The translations under genes and the position numbers were made by a program. This document shows positions 53,138 to 62,718 of a stretch of DNA of 64,000 nucleotides, in pieces. Within the stretch, counting starts at the first letter, position 1. Each line of letters opens with the position of its first letter. A model generated the notes under the pieces. It saw nothing but the letters and a program-made list of their open reading frames with translations. It was not told the DNA's origin and searched no databases. The DNA is from Deltaproteobacteria bacterium (lineage in GTDB: Bacteria; Myxococcota_A; Polyangia; GCA-2747355; JADLHG01), in the NCBI GenBank assembly GCA_020848905.1, contig JADLHG010000041.1:62001-126000 (forward strand), in the 5' to 3' direction.

Positions 53138-53611
53138 GTGACCCAGCCCCCGGCCGCTCCTCCCTTGATGGCGCTCCTCGTGCGCGTGGACGACCGCCTC
53201 TGCGCCCTCCCCCTCGGGCAGGTGCTGGAGACGCTCCGGCCGCTTCCGGTCACCGCCATCGAGGGGCAACCCGCGTTTGTGCGCGGCGTGGCCACGATCC
53301 GCGGCGCCGCCACGCCGGTGCTGGACCTCGCCATTCTGGTCCTCGGTGTCAGCACGATGCCCGCCGGGCGCTTCGTGACCGTGAAGGTGGGCGACCGGGT
53401 GGTGGCGCTGGCGGTCGGTACCGTGCTCGGCGTGCGCGAGCTCCCCGCGGGCTCGACGGAGGCGCTTCCCCCGCTGCTGGCCGAGGTCTCGGCGGAGCTC
53501 GTGACGGCGCTCGGCCAGCTCGACGCGGAGCTCTTCTTCGTGCTACGCGCGGCGCACCTCGTACCCGACAGCGTCTGGCAAGCCCTCGAGTCCGGCCCGG
53601 CGGAGCCGTGA
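53138..53611 (+). CDS. CheW-like chemotaxis adaptor
   Basis: About 157 residues from a GTG at 53138; GTG 53054 and ATG-like 53168 starts are possible, and no strong ribosome-binding site decides. The CheW fold starts at ALLVRVDDRLCALPLGQVLE, with FVRGVATIRGAATPVLDLA matching the IRG-x-x-xPVxDL core and a VVALAVGTVLGVREL strand. It should bridge the MCP and CheA. It is the first gene of the chemosensory operon; its stop overlaps the CheR start as TGATG. Confidence 0.82.
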   Translation: MTQPPAAPPLMALLVRVDDRLCALPLGQVLETLRPLPVTAIEGQPAFVRGVATIRGAATPVLDLAILVLGVSTMPAGRFVTVKVGDRVVALAVGTVLGVRELPAGSTEALPPLLAEVSAELVTALGQLDAELFFVLRAAHLVPDSVWQALESGPAEP

Positions 53612-55137
53612 TGCGCGCCGTCACCCTTGCCGACCTCGACTGCTTCCGCCTGCTCGTCGCGCGCCACCTCGGGCTGCAGGTGGACGACCACAAGCTCTCC
53701 GCGCTCGAGGAGCTCCTGCAGCGGCGCCTCGCCGAGCGGCGCCTGGACGCGCCGACCTACCTCGCGTCGCTCGACGAGCCCGACGGCAGCGCCGAGGAGC
53801 TGAGGCTCCTGGCCCGCGAGCTCACGGTGCAGGAGACGTACTTCTTCCGGCACAAGGAGCAGCTCGCGGCGTTCGTGGAGCGCGCCCTCCCCGCGCGGCT
53901 CAAGGCCCGGGCCGCCGAGAGGTCGCTCGCCATCCTCTGCGCCGGCTGCGCTTCGGGGGAAGAGCTCTACACGCTGGCCATGTTGCTCGAGGACCGGCGC
54001 GCGTCGCTTCCCGGCTGGGAGTTCGCGCTGCACGGTGTGGACGTCAACACGGCGGGCCTGGCGCGCGCGGCGCGGGGCCGCTATTCCGCCTGGTCGCTCC
54101 GGGACCTGCCCCCCGAGCAGCGCCAGCGCTGGTTTCGGGTGGAGGGGCGCGAGCACGTGCTGGACGAGGCGCTGCGCCGCCGCGTGACCTTCGCGGAGGC
54201 GAACCTCGCGCTCGAACAGCCCGCGCTCCTCGCCCCCCGCTCACTCGACGTCATCTTCTGCCGCAACGTGCTGATGTACCTCACGCCGCTGTCGGCCCAG
54301 TCGCTCGTGGCCCGTCTGGCGCGCGCCCTGCGTCCGGGGGGCTTTCTCTTCCTCGGCCACGCGGAGACGCTGCGCGGGCTCTCCAAGGCCTTTCACCTCA
54401 TCCACTCCCACGAGGCCTTCTACTACCAGCGCAAGGAACCTTCGGGCGCCCCGGCCGCGCCGGGCGACGAGGGCCCCGTCGCAGCGCCCCTCGAGCCGGA
54501 GCTCGCCGGGCTACTCGACCGGACCGACAACTGGTCCGACGCGATCCGCGCCGCGAGCGACGAGGTGAAGCGGCTGACCGCGACCCGCGGCTCCCGCGCG
54601 TCCGCACCCGCGGCCCAGGCGACCCTCCCCGACGTCGATCCCGCGCCGAGGGTCTGGGAGCTGCTCCGTCAGGAGCGCTTCGGCGACGCGCGGGCGCTGG
54701 TCGGGCAGCTCCCCGAGGTTTCCGCCCGGCAGCCCGAGACGCTGCTCCTGCGCGCACTCCTGCACACCCACGGCGGGGACCTGGCGTCGGCCGAGGCGCT
54801 CTGCCTGGAGGTCCTGGCCTCCGACGAGCTCAACGCGGAGGCCCACTATGTGATGGCGCTCTGCCGCGAGAGCGCGGGCGACGCGCAGGCGGCGCAGGAC
54901 CACGACCAGATGGCGATCTACCTCGACCCGGCCTTCGCCATGCCGCGCCTGCACCTCGGGCAGCTCCATTGTCGCCGGCAAGCCCACGACCGGGCGCGCG
55001 AGGAGCTTTCCCGCGCGCTCGTGCTGCTCCCGCGCGAGGACAGCGCGCGTATCCTGCTCTACGGGGGCGGCTTCGGCCGCGAGGGTCTCGCGGCGCTCGC
55101 GGAGGTCATGCTCGCCCGGTGCGGAGGGCCGAGATGA
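53611..55137 (+). CDS. cheR: CheR-type methyltransferase with C-terminal TPR region
   Basis: 508 residues. The N-terminal CheR domain (about 5-85) has LTVQETYFFRHKEQL. The SAM site lies in LCAGCASGEELYTLAMLLE, and DVIFCRNVLMYL and FLFLGHAETL complete the family pattern. A Pro/Ala-rich linker (about 270-345) leads to TPR-like repeats (about 375-490; AEAHYVMALCRESAGDAQAAQ). It adds methyl groups to receptor glutamates. CheR-TPR fusions are typical of alternative pathways (Frz/Dif-like). No cheB is present in the operon. Confidence 0.93.
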   Translation: MRAVTLADLDCFRLLVARHLGLQVDDHKLSALEELLQRRLAERRLDAPTYLASLDEPDGSAEELRLLARELTVQETYFFRHKEQLAAFVERALPARLKARAAERSLAILCAGCASGEELYTLAMLLEDRRASLPGWEFALHGVDVNTAGLARAARGRYSAWSLRDLPPEQRQRWFRVEGREHVLDEALRRRVTFAEANLALEQPALLAPRSLDVIFCRNVLMYLTPLSAQSLVARLARALRPGGFLFLGHAETLRGLSKAFHLIHSHEAFYYQRKEPSGAPAAPGDEGPVAAPLEPELAGLLDRTDNWSDAIRAASDEVKRLTATRGSRASAPAAQATLPDVDPAPRVWELLRQERFGDARALVGQLPEVSARQPETLLLRALLHTHGGDLASAEALCLEVLASDELNAEAHYVMALCRESAGDAQAAQDHDQMAIYLDPAFAMPRLHLGQLHCRRQAHDRAREELSRALVLLPREDSARILLYGGGFGREGLAALAEVMLARCGGPR

Positions 55138-55679
55138 CCGCGCGTTCCGGCGAAAGGCAGGACCGCGTCGCGTCGCTGCGGCGCGACTTCGACGAGTCCT
55201 TCGCGCGACCGGGAAGCACGGGCGAGGCGCCGCGCGAGCGCTTCCTCACCCTGTGCGTGGCCGACGTGGCCTACGCCGTGCGGCTGGAGCAGGTCGCCGC
55301 GCTCCACGCCGACCGCCGCGTCGTGCCCCTGCCCAGCGGAACCCCCGCCCTCCTCGGCGTGGCGGGCTTCCGCGGCAGCGTGGTGCCCGTCTATCGCCTC
55401 GACCTTCTGCTCGGCCTCGCGGAGTCGGCGCCCGCGCGCTGGCTGATTCTCTCGCCGGGCCCCGACCCCGTGGCGCTCGCCTTCCACCGCTACGAAGGTC
55501 CTCGGGAGGTCGCCCCGGCGGAGCTCCACCCGGCGCTCCCCGAGGCCTGGTCCTCTGCCGGCCTCGTCACCCACACGCTGTCTCTCTCCGGCGAGCTCCG
55601 GTCCGTGCTGTCCGTGCCGGCCCTCGTCGAGCTCATCCGGCGTCGCATCGCCGCGCCGCTGCATCGCAAGGAGCCCTAG
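55134..55679 (+). CDS. CheW-like adaptor (second copy)
   Basis: 181 residues from an ATG overlapping the cheR stop. The CheW domain occupies about 36-165 (FLTLCVADVAYAVRLEQVAAL, then LLGVAGFRGSVVPVYRLDLLLG). The N-terminal 35 residues are charged and may be disordered. It differs from the first CheW by sequence and length, so the two may build different arrays or the second may be a connector. It ends 3 bases before the MCP gene. Confidence 0.85.
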   Translation: MTARSGERQDRVASLRRDFDESFARPGSTGEAPRERFLTLCVADVAYAVRLEQVAALHADRRVVPLPSGTPALLGVAGFRGSVVPVYRLDLLLGLAESAPARWLILSPGPDPVALAFHRYEGPREVAPAELHPALPEAWSSAGLVTHTLSLSGELRSVLSVPALVELIRRRIAAPLHRKEP

Positions 55680-55682
55680 CGC

Positions 55683-57170
55683 ATGTCCCAGCACTGGACC
55701 TTCGGCCAGAAGATCGGAGCCGGCTTCGCCGCCACGGCCCTGCTCGTCGCCCTGCTCGCCGGCGTCGCGGTGTACGCCCTCCAGAGGGCGATCGCCGAGA
55801 AGGACGACGTGATCAACGTCACCGCCCAGAAGCTCCTCGAGGCCCGGAAGCTCGAGTCCGCGGCGGAGCGCAAGGTGACCGCGGTTCGCGCCTACCTGCT
55901 CCTCGGTCAGGAGCGCTTCGTCGACGAGCACCGCGAGGCGCGAGACCATCTCGCCTCCAGCCTGCAGAGGCTTCGCGCCCTGCGGCATCGCCCCGAGGGA
56001 CTGCGGCTCGTCGAGGCCATCGAGACCGCCGAGCGGACCCACGAGGAGGCGGTCCTGCGCCTCTTTGACCTCCGGCGCAAGGGCAGCTCCGCGGAAGAGC
56101 TCGCGCGCGCCTTCGACACGCAGGTCCTTCCGCGGCGCGCCGCGCTCGACCGGCAGCTCGCGAGCTACGTAGCGATGCAGGAGGCGCGCGTCTCCGAGTC
56201 CCGCGACCGCGCCAGCGCCGCCGCGGCCAGCGCCGTGCGCCTCGTGATCGGTCTCGGGCTCGGGGCGCTCCTCCTCGCGTTCGTCCTGACCTGGACCCTC
56301 TCTCGCGGCCTCTCGCGCCAGATCGGCGGCGCGGTGAGCCAGGTGCAGAGCTCCTCGGTGGAGCTTCAGGCCGCGGCCAACCAGCAGGCCCAGGGGGTCA
56401 AGGAGCAGGCGGGCGCGACCGCCGAGATCGCCACCACCGTGACCGAGCTCCTCACCGCCGCGCGCCAGATCGCCGAGAGCGCGCAGCGCGTGGCGCAGAT
56501 CGCGTCCGATACCTCGAAGGCGGCGCTCGCGGGCGGGCGCACCGTGGAGCACTCGAGCGAGTCCCTGGGCGCGATCCGCCGGCAGGTGGACCTGGTGGTG
56601 AGCCACATGCTGGAGCTCGGCAAGCGCTCGCAACAGATCGGAGCCGTGCTGGAGATCGTCTCCGAGCTGGCCGAGCAGACCGACATCCTGGCGATCAACG
56701 CCACCATCGAGGCCGCGGGGGCGGGAGAGGCCGGGCGCCGCTTCGCCGTGGTGGCCGACGAGATTCGCAAGCTGGCCGACCGCGTCGGCCGCTCGGCCAA
56801 GGAGGTTCGCGGGCTGATCGAGGACGTGCGGGGCGCGGTCAACGTGACCGTCATGGCCACCGAGGGGGGGGCGAAGGCGGTCGAGGCGGGGGCCCGGCAG
56901 TTTGCGGAGGTCTCGAGCGCGTTCGGCCAGATTAACGACCTCGTCGCGACCACCACCGACGCGGCGAAGGAGATCGAGCTCTCCACGCGGCAGCAGACCG
57001 TCGCGGTGGAGCAGCTCAGCGCGGCGATCACGAGCGTGGCCCAGGCCACCGAGGAGACGCGGGTGAGCGCCGACCAGACGCTCCAGACCGTCGGACACCT
57101 GACCGGGCTAGCGCGTGGGCTCCAGCGGATCATCCGGTCCGACGCGCCCGGCGCCCCCTCGGGGACATGA
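55683..57170 (+). CDS. Methyl-accepting chemotaxis protein
   Basis: 495 residues. A first membrane helix (about 12-35), a periplasmic four-helix sensor (about 36-185, CHASE3/4HB-like), and a second helix (about 188-208) lead into the cytoplasmic signalling coiled coil. The hairpin tip reads [20 protein letters not shown] then [19 protein letters not shown], with D in place of the usual N in the QTN block. There is no C-terminal pentapeptide for CheR docking. Ligand unknown. Stop overlaps cheA start (ATGA). Confidence 0.94.
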   Translation: MSQHWTFGQKIGAGFAATALLVALLAGVAVYALQRAIAEKDDVINVTAQKLLEARKLESAAERKVTAVRAYLLLGQERFVDEHREARDHLASSLQRLRALRHRPEGLRLVEAIETAERTHEEAVLRLFDLRRKGSSAEELARAFDTQVLPRRAALDRQLASYVAMQEARVSESRDRASAAAASAVRLVIGLGLGALLLAFVLTWTLSRGLSRQIGGAVSQVQSSSVELQAAANQQAQGVKEQAGATAEIATTVTELLTAARQIAESAQRVAQIASDTSKAALAGGRTVEHSSESLGAIRRQVDLVVSHMLELGKRSQQIGAVLEIVSELAEQTDILAINATIEAAGAGEAGRRFAVVADEIRKLADRVGRSAKEVRGLIEDVRGAVNVTVMATEGGAKAVEAGARQFAEVSSAFGQINDLVATTTDAAKEIELSTRQQTVAVEQLSAAITSVAQATEETRVSADQTLQTVGHLTGLARGLQRIIRSDAPGAPSGT

Positions 57171-59221
57171 GGGAGGACCTCTACAGGTACTTCCGCGTCG
57201 AGGCCCGGGAGCTCCTCGAGCAGCTCGGGGCGGGGGTCCTGCGCCTCGAGCAGCGTCCCCCGCGGGAGGGGGTGCCGCAGCTCCTTCGCTTCGCGCACAC
57301 GCTGAAGGGGGCCGCGCGGGTCGTGCGCCAGGGGGGGATCGCGGAGCTCGCGCACGCCCTCGAAGAGGCGCTCGTCTCGCACCGCGACGCCGAGGCGCCG
57401 CTCGGCCGGGAGGCCGTCGACGTCCTGCTCGCGATCCTCGACCGCCTGGCGGCCCAGCTCGCCGCGCTCGAGGCGACCAAGGGCTCCGCGAGTGCCGAGC
57501 TCGCCATCGCGCCCTCCGCCCCCTTCCGGGCGGTGCGCGTGGACCTCGAGGAGCTGGATACCCTGCTCGGGAGTCTGGCCGAGGCGTCGGTGCAGCTTCG
57601 GGCTCTGCGGGGCGAGGTCGCCCGGCTGGAGCGCGCGCGTCAGCTCGGGCGCCTCGCCGTCGAGCAGCTCGCGCGGGGGGGGCGCAACGGGGGGGGCGCT
57701 CCGTCCTCGAGCGAGGCGCTCGTCGCGCGCACGCGCCCGCTTCTCGACGAGCTCGTGGCCGGGTTGGCCGAGACGGGACCCGCCTGCGGCGAGGGGCTGC
57801 ACCGTCTGGAGCGCGAGCTCCGCGACGCCTGGGACGGGGCCGAGCGCCTGCGGCTGCTCCCGGCCGGCGCCACCTTCGCCGCGCTCGAGCGGGCCACGCG
57901 CGACGCCGCGCACGCGCAGGGCAAGCGGGTGGCGCTCGAGACGCGGGGGGGCGAGACGCGGCTCGACGCCCACGTGCTCGGCGTGGTTCAGAGCGCGCTC
58001 GTGCAGCTCGTGCGCAACGCGGTCGTGCACGGCATCGAGGTCCCCGGGCGCCGCGTGGCGGCGGGCAAGAGCCCCGAGGGGCGGGTAGAGCTGCGGGTTC
58101 TCCGGCGCGGCCACCGCGTGGCCTTCGTCTGCCAGGACGACGGCGGCGGGGTGAACCTGGACGCGCTCCGCGACGAGGTCCGGACCCGCGGCGTGCCCCC
58201 GGAGGAGGCGCAGGCCCTCGGGCCGGACGAGCTCCTGCAGCTCCTGCTCAAGGGGGGCTTGACCACCAGCGCCTCGGTGAGCGAGCTCGCGGGGCGCGGC
58301 CTGGGCGTGGACGTCATCCGGGACGCGGCGGCGCGCCTGGGCGGGATCGTGAGCGTGCGGACGCACGCCGGTCTCGGCACGACGGTCGAGCTGGTCGTGC
58401 CCGTGACGCTCTCGTCGCAGGACGTGCTGGTGGTGGAGGCGGCCAGCCAGCAGGTCGCCGTGCCGCTCGAGGCGGTGCGCGAGCTGCGGCGCCTCGGGCG
58501 GGGGGAGCTCGCCGACGGCCCCGACGGACCGACGACCGCTCACGACGGCCGGACGATCCCCTTCGTTTCTCTGGCCGGCCTCCTCGGGGCGCCTTCGGTG
58601 CGCCCGCAGCACGGGGAGGCTCGTTTGGCGCTCATCCTCGCCGCGAGCGGCGCCCGGCTCGCGCTCGGCATCGACCGCCTCGTCGGTCCGAGCGACGTGG
58701 TGGTCCGCCCGCTGCCGCCGCTCACGCCGGCCGACCCGGTCGTGGCTGGCGTCTGGATCGACGCGGAGGGGACGCCCCAGCTCGTCCTCGACCCGCAGGG
58801 GATCCTGCGTGCCGGACGTCGGCGCGAGGAGCCGGCCGCGGCCCCCGTTGCTCCACCGCCGATCCTCGTGGTGGACGACTCGCTCACCACGCGCATGCTC
58901 GAGCAGAGCATTCTCGAGGCCGCGGGCTACGAGGTGGACCTCGCCACCTCCGGGGAGGAGGCCCTTCAGCGCCTGCGTCGGCGCAGCTACGGGCTCTGCC
59001 TGGTGGACGTGGAGATGCCGGGGATGGACGGCTTCGCCCTCGTCGAGCGGCTGCGCGACGACCCGGCCTTCCGTGGCATCCCCGCCATCCTCGTCACCTC
59101 GCGCGATGCGCCCGAGGACCGCGAGCGGGGCGAGGCCGCCGGGGCGCGGGCCTACATGGTCAAGAGCGAGTTCGACCAGGGCCGCCTCCTGGCCACCATC
59201 CGCAGCCTGATCGGGAGCTGA
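57167..59221 (+). CDS. cheA: Hybrid CheA histidine kinase with C-terminal receiver
   Basis: 684 residues. HPt domain with phosphorylatable His 44 in [13 protein letters not shown]; a dimerisation region (about 125-200); HATPase with [11 protein letters not shown] (N-box), DDGGGVN and GRGLGVDVI; a CheW-like domain (about 415-545); and a C-terminal receiver (about 560-684) with [20 protein letters not shown] and the conserved Lys in YMVKSEF. The P2 domain is missing or reduced. The fused receiver may replace a separate CheY, which is absent from the operon, as in FrzE-type systems. Confidence 0.95.
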   Translation: MREDLYRYFRVEARELLEQLGAGVLRLEQRPPREGVPQLLRFAHTLKGAARVVRQGGIAELAHALEEALVSHRDAEAPLGREAVDVLLAILDRLAAQLAALEATKGSASAELAIAPSAPFRAVRVDLEELDTLLGSLAEASVQLRALRGEVARLERARQLGRLAVEQLARGGRNGGGAPSSSEALVARTRPLLDELVAGLAETGPACGEGLHRLERELRDAWDGAERLRLLPAGATFAALERATRDAAHAQGKRVALETRGGETRLDAHVLGVVQSALVQLVRNAVVHGIEVPGRRVAAGKSPEGRVELRVLRRGHRVAFVCQDDGGGVNLDALRDEVRTRGVPPEEAQALGPDELLQLLLKGGLTTSASVSELAGRGLGVDVIRDAAARLGGIVSVRTHAGLGTTVELVVPVTLSSQDVLVVEAASQQVAVPLEAVRELRRLGRGELADGPDGPTTAHDGRTIPFVSLAGLLGAPSVRPQHGEARLALILAASGARLALGIDRLVGPSDVVVRPLPPLTPADPVVAGVWIDAEGTPQLVLDPQGILRAGRRREEPAAAPVAPPPILVVDDSLTTRMLEQSILEAAGYEVDLATSGEEALQRLRRRSYGLCLVDVEMPGMDGFALVERLRDDPAFRGIPAILVTSRDAPEDRERGEAAGARAYMVKSEFDQGRLLATIRSLIGS

Positions 59222-59224
59222 CCC

Positions 59225-60805
59225 GTGCCTGTCGCCATCCTGCTCGTGCACCCGAGCCTGACCCTGCGGATGGACCTGGCCCTCGGGTTCGAGGGGGCGG
59301 GCTACGAACTCCAGCACGCGACGACGCTCGAGGAGGCGCAGCGCCGCATCCTGGGTGGCCCGCCGGACCTCGCCATCCTCGGGCCGCAGGACGAGGAGCG
59401 TGAGCTGGCCGAATGGATCGCGAGGCTCGAGCGGACCCCCGCGGCTCCGCGCCCCTGCCTGCTGCTCCTCTGCGAGCGACCGGCGCCCCTCTGCCGCGCG
59501 GTGCTCCTCGAGACCGACGACCTCTTCACGGAGGCCTACGACAGAGAGGCCGTGGCCGAGCGCGCGCGGGCGTTGCTCTCGCGTCGTCCGGCCTACGCCG
59601 AGACCGTGCTCGCCGTGGACGACAGCCTGACCTACCGTGAGGAGCTCTCGGCTGCGCTGCGCGAGGAGGGCTACGAGGTTGCCACCGCCGCCTCCGGAGA
59701 GGAGGCGCTCGAGGTGCTGGCGCAGCGACCCGTCGACTGCATTCTGCTCGATGTCCTCATGCCGGGCCTGGGCGGCGAGGAGACCTGCCGGCGCATCAAG
59801 GGCAGCGCGCGCTGGCGCGACATCCCGCTCGTCCTGCTCACGGCGCTCGAGGATCGCGGCGCCCTCGTGAAGGGGCTCTCCGCCGGCGCCGACGACTACG
59901 TGGCCAAGGCGGCCGACCTGGAGGTCATCCTCTCGCGGCTGAGAGCGCAGCTCCGGCGGAGACGCCTGGAGCTCGAGCGGAGGCTCCTCGGGGAGCGCCT
60001 GCTGCGCGCGGAGCTCGAGGCCACGCAGGCGCGCGCCGCCCGCGAGCTCGCCGAGGCGCGGGCCGAGCTACTGCGCGACGTCGAGCGGAAGAACCGGGAG
60101 CTCGAGGCTTTCACCTACTCGGTCTCGCACGACCTGCGGGCCCCCCTCCGGCACGTGGAGGGGTTCGCGGTGGCGCTCCTCGAGGACCACGCGGCGAGCC
60201 TGGATGAGAAGGGCCAGGACTACCTGCGTCGCATTCGCAGGGCAGCCCAGCAGGGGGGCCTCCTCATCGACGCCCTGCTCGAACTTTCGCACGTGGGGCA
60301 GGCCGCGCTCGTGCGCGAGCGCGTGGACCTGACCGCGCTGGCCCGCGCGGTGGCGGAGGAGCTGGCGCGAAGCGAACCCGGGCGGCAGGTCGCGTTCCAG
60401 CTGCAGGAGGGGCTCGAAGCGGACGCGGACCCGCGGCTCACGCGCGTGATCCTCGAGAACCTCCTCGGCAACGCCTGGAAGTTCACCCGACGCACCGCGG
60501 AGGCGCGCATCGCGCTCGGGGTCGAGCCGCACGACGCGGGGACGTGCTTCTTCGTGCGGGACAACGGCGCCGGGTTCGATCCAGCCTACGCCACCCACCT
60601 CTTCGGCCCCTTTCAGCGGCTGCACAGCGCCGCGGAGTACCCGGGGAGCGGCGTGGGGCTCGCCACCGTGCAGCGCATCGTGGAGCGGCACGGCGGGCGG
60701 ATCTGGGCCGAGGCCAGGCCGGGGCAGGGGGCCACGTTCTATTGGACGATGCCTTCTAGAACGGGAGCTTCGAACGTAGCGTTAAAGAATGGGGGTTCTA
60801 TATGA
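59225..60805 (+). CDS. Hybrid histidine kinase with a pseudo-receiver and a receiver
   Basis: 526 residues from a GTG 3 bases after cheA. The first domain (1-115) has a receiver fold but lacks the acidic pocket (LLVHPSL) and the phospho-acceptor Asp (DLAILGPQD). The second (about 122-245) is a normal receiver: VLAVDDSLT, LLDVLMPGLGG, LLTALED and DDYVAK. A coiled coil (about 240-290) leads to a HisKA domain with SVSHDLRAPLRHVEGF, and a HATPase (ENLLGNAWKFT, DNGAGFD, GSGVGLATV). It is a bacteriophytochrome-kinase-like HWE/HisKA layout without a photosensor. Confidence 0.9.
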   Translation: MPVAILLVHPSLTLRMDLALGFEGAGYELQHATTLEEAQRRILGGPPDLAILGPQDEERELAEWIARLERTPAAPRPCLLLLCERPAPLCRAVLLETDDLFTEAYDREAVAERARALLSRRPAYAETVLAVDDSLTYREELSAALREEGYEVATAASGEEALEVLAQRPVDCILLDVLMPGLGGEETCRRIKGSARWRDIPLVLLTALEDRGALVKGLSAGADDYVAKAADLEVILSRLRAQLRRRRLELERRLLGERLLRAELEATQARAARELAEARAELLRDVERKNRELEAFTYSVSHDLRAPLRHVEGFAVALLEDHAASLDEKGQDYLRRIRRAAQQGGLLIDALLELSHVGQAALVRERVDLTALARAVAEELARSEPGRQVAFQLQEGLEADADPRLTRVILENLLGNAWKFTRRTAEARIALGVEPHDAGTCFFVRDNGAGFDPAYATHLFGPFQRLHSAAEYPGSGVGLATVQRIVERHGGRIWAEARPGQGATFYWTMPSRTGASNVALKNGGSI

Positions 60806-62715
60806 GACCACTGCGTGCCCTGTTCATCGAGGACAGCGAGGACGACGTCCTGCTCCTGCTGCGCGAGCTCGCCCGGTGCGGCTACGCCGTGACCCACGAG
60901 CGCGTGGAGACGGCCGCGGGGCTCCGGAAGGCGCTCGCCCGGGGGGGCTGGGAGCTCGTCCTCGCCGACTACCACCTCCCCGGCTTCTCTCCGCTCGAGG
61001 CCCTCGCCCTGCTCAAGGAGAGCGGGCAGGACCTCCCGTTCCTCCTCATCTCGGGGGCGGTGGGCGAGGAGTCCGCGGTCGACGCGCTGAAGGCCGGGGC
61101 GCACGACTTCCTGGTCAAGGGGCGGCTCGCGCGCCTCGGTCCGGCGATCGAGCGGGAGCTGCGGGAGGCGCAGATGCGGGCCGAACGGCGGCTGGCCGAG
61201 GAGGCGCTGCGCGCGAGCGAGGCCCGCTACCGGCGCATCGTGGAGACGGCGCAGGAGGGGGTCTGGGTGGTGGACCGCGAGCTCTGCACCACCTTCGTGA
61301 ACCGCCGGCTGGCGGCGATGCTGGGAACGACCGCCGAGGCGATGCTCGGCACGAGCATCTTCGACTACCTCGACGACGCGTGGAAGCAGGTCGCGCGACG
61401 GCAGCTTCACCTGGACCTCGGCACCGAGCTCGCTCCGTGCGACTTCAAGTACCGGCGCGCCGACGGGGGCACCTTCTGGGCCTCGCTCTCGATCTCGCGC
61501 ATCCTGGACGAGGCCGGGGAGTTCGTGGGGGGGCTGGCGATGGTCACCGACGTGACCGAGCAGCGGAACCTCCAGGCCCAGCTCATGACCGCCGATCGTA
61601 TGGCCAGCGTGGGGATCCTCGCGGCGGGGGTGGCGCACGAGCTGAACACGCCCCTCGCGGCGGTGGTCGGGAACCTGGACCTGGCCCAGCAGGCGCTGCA
61701 GCGGCTCGGCCCCTCCTCGGCGCTCACGACCGACGCGGCCGAGCTCGTGGACGAGCTCCGGGACGCCCGGGACGCGGCGGAGCGCATGCGGCAGATCGTG
61801 CGCGACCTGCGCGTCTTCTCGCGGGCGGAGGAGGACGAGCGGGGGCCGGTGGACGTGGTCGAGGTGCTGGAGTCCACTCTGCGCGTGGCCTGGAGCGAGC
61901 TTCGACACCGGGCCCACGTGGTGCGGGAGTACCGCAAGGTCCCGGCCGTGGGGGGGAACGCCGGGCGTCTGGGACAGGTTTTCCTCAACCTGATCGTGAA
62001 CGCCACCCAGGCGCTCCCCGAGGACGCGACGCGAAGCCTGGCGATCACGCTCGGCACCGGGCTGGACGGGCAGGGGCGCGTGGTGGTGACGGTGCGGGAC
62101 GACGGGGCGGGGATGTCGCAGGAGGTGCTGGACCGGATATTCACCCCCTTCTACACCACCAAGCCCGTGGGGGTCGGCACGGGGCTCGGGCTCTACATCT
62201 GCCAGCGCATCGTGAGCGCCCTCGGCGGCGAGATCGCGGTCGAGAGCCAGGAGGGACGAGGGACCACCGTGCGCGTGGCGCTCCAGCCCGCCGTGGCTGT
62301 GGCGGCCGTGGCGGCTCCGCCGACGCCCGAGCCTCGGGAAACGGCCCGACGGGGGCGGATCCTGGTGGTGGACGACGAGCCGGTGATCCTCTCGGTCATG
62401 CGGCGCTACCTCGGCCGCCAGCACGAGGTGGTAGGCCTCACCTCCGCGCGAGAAGCGCTCGAGCTCCTGGCCTCGGGGGCGCGGTTCGACGTCATCCTCT
62501 GCGACCTGATGATGCCCGAGATGACCGGCATGCAGTTCCACGCGGAGCTCGCGCGCACGGCTTCCGACGCGGCAGAGCGCACGATCTTCATGAGCGGGGG
62601 GACCACGACCCAGACGGCCCGGGCGTTTCTGCAGCAGGTGGGCAACGCGCAGGTGGACAAGCCCTTCGACCTGCCGCTGCTCCAGCGGCTGGTGGCGGAG
62701 CGGGTGCGCGGGTAG
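60802..62715 (+). CDS. Hybrid sensor kinase REC-PAS-HisKA-HATPase-REC
   Basis: 637 residues, overlapping the previous stop (ATGA). An N-terminal receiver (LFIEDSEDD, LADYHLPGFS, LLISGAV, FLVKG) is followed by a PAS domain (about 140-250, YRRIVETAQEGVWVVD), HisKA with AAGVAHELNTPLAAV, HATPase (LIVNATQAL, DDGAGM, GTGLGLYICQ) and a C-terminal receiver (VVDDEPV, LCDLMMPEMTG, MSGGT, VDKPFD). It ends the operon, and probably passes phosphate to an output not in this window. Convergent with the epimerase gene, 3 bases apart. Confidence 0.94.
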   Translation: MRPLRALFIEDSEDDVLLLLRELARCGYAVTHERVETAAGLRKALARGGWELVLADYHLPGFSPLEALALLKESGQDLPFLLISGAVGEESAVDALKAGAHDFLVKGRLARLGPAIERELREAQMRAERRLAEEALRASEARYRRIVETAQEGVWVVDRELCTTFVNRRLAAMLGTTAEAMLGTSIFDYLDDAWKQVARRQLHLDLGTELAPCDFKYRRADGGTFWASLSISRILDEAGEFVGGLAMVTDVTEQRNLQAQLMTADRMASVGILAAGVAHELNTPLAAVVGNLDLAQQALQRLGPSSALTTDAAELVDELRDARDAAERMRQIVRDLRVFSRAEEDERGPVDVVEVLESTLRVAWSELRHRAHVVREYRKVPAVGGNAGRLGQVFLNLIVNATQALPEDATRSLAITLGTGLDGQGRVVVTVRDDGAGMSQEVLDRIFTPFYTTKPVGVGTGLGLYICQRIVSALGGEIAVESQEGRGTTVRVALQPAVAVAAVAAPPTPEPRETARRGRILVVDDEPVILSVMRRYLGRQHEVVGLTSAREALELLASGARFDVILCDLMMPEMTGMQFHAELARTASDAAERTIFMSGGTTTQTARAFLQQVGNAQVDKPFDLPLLQRLVAERVRG

Positions 62716-62718
62716 GCC

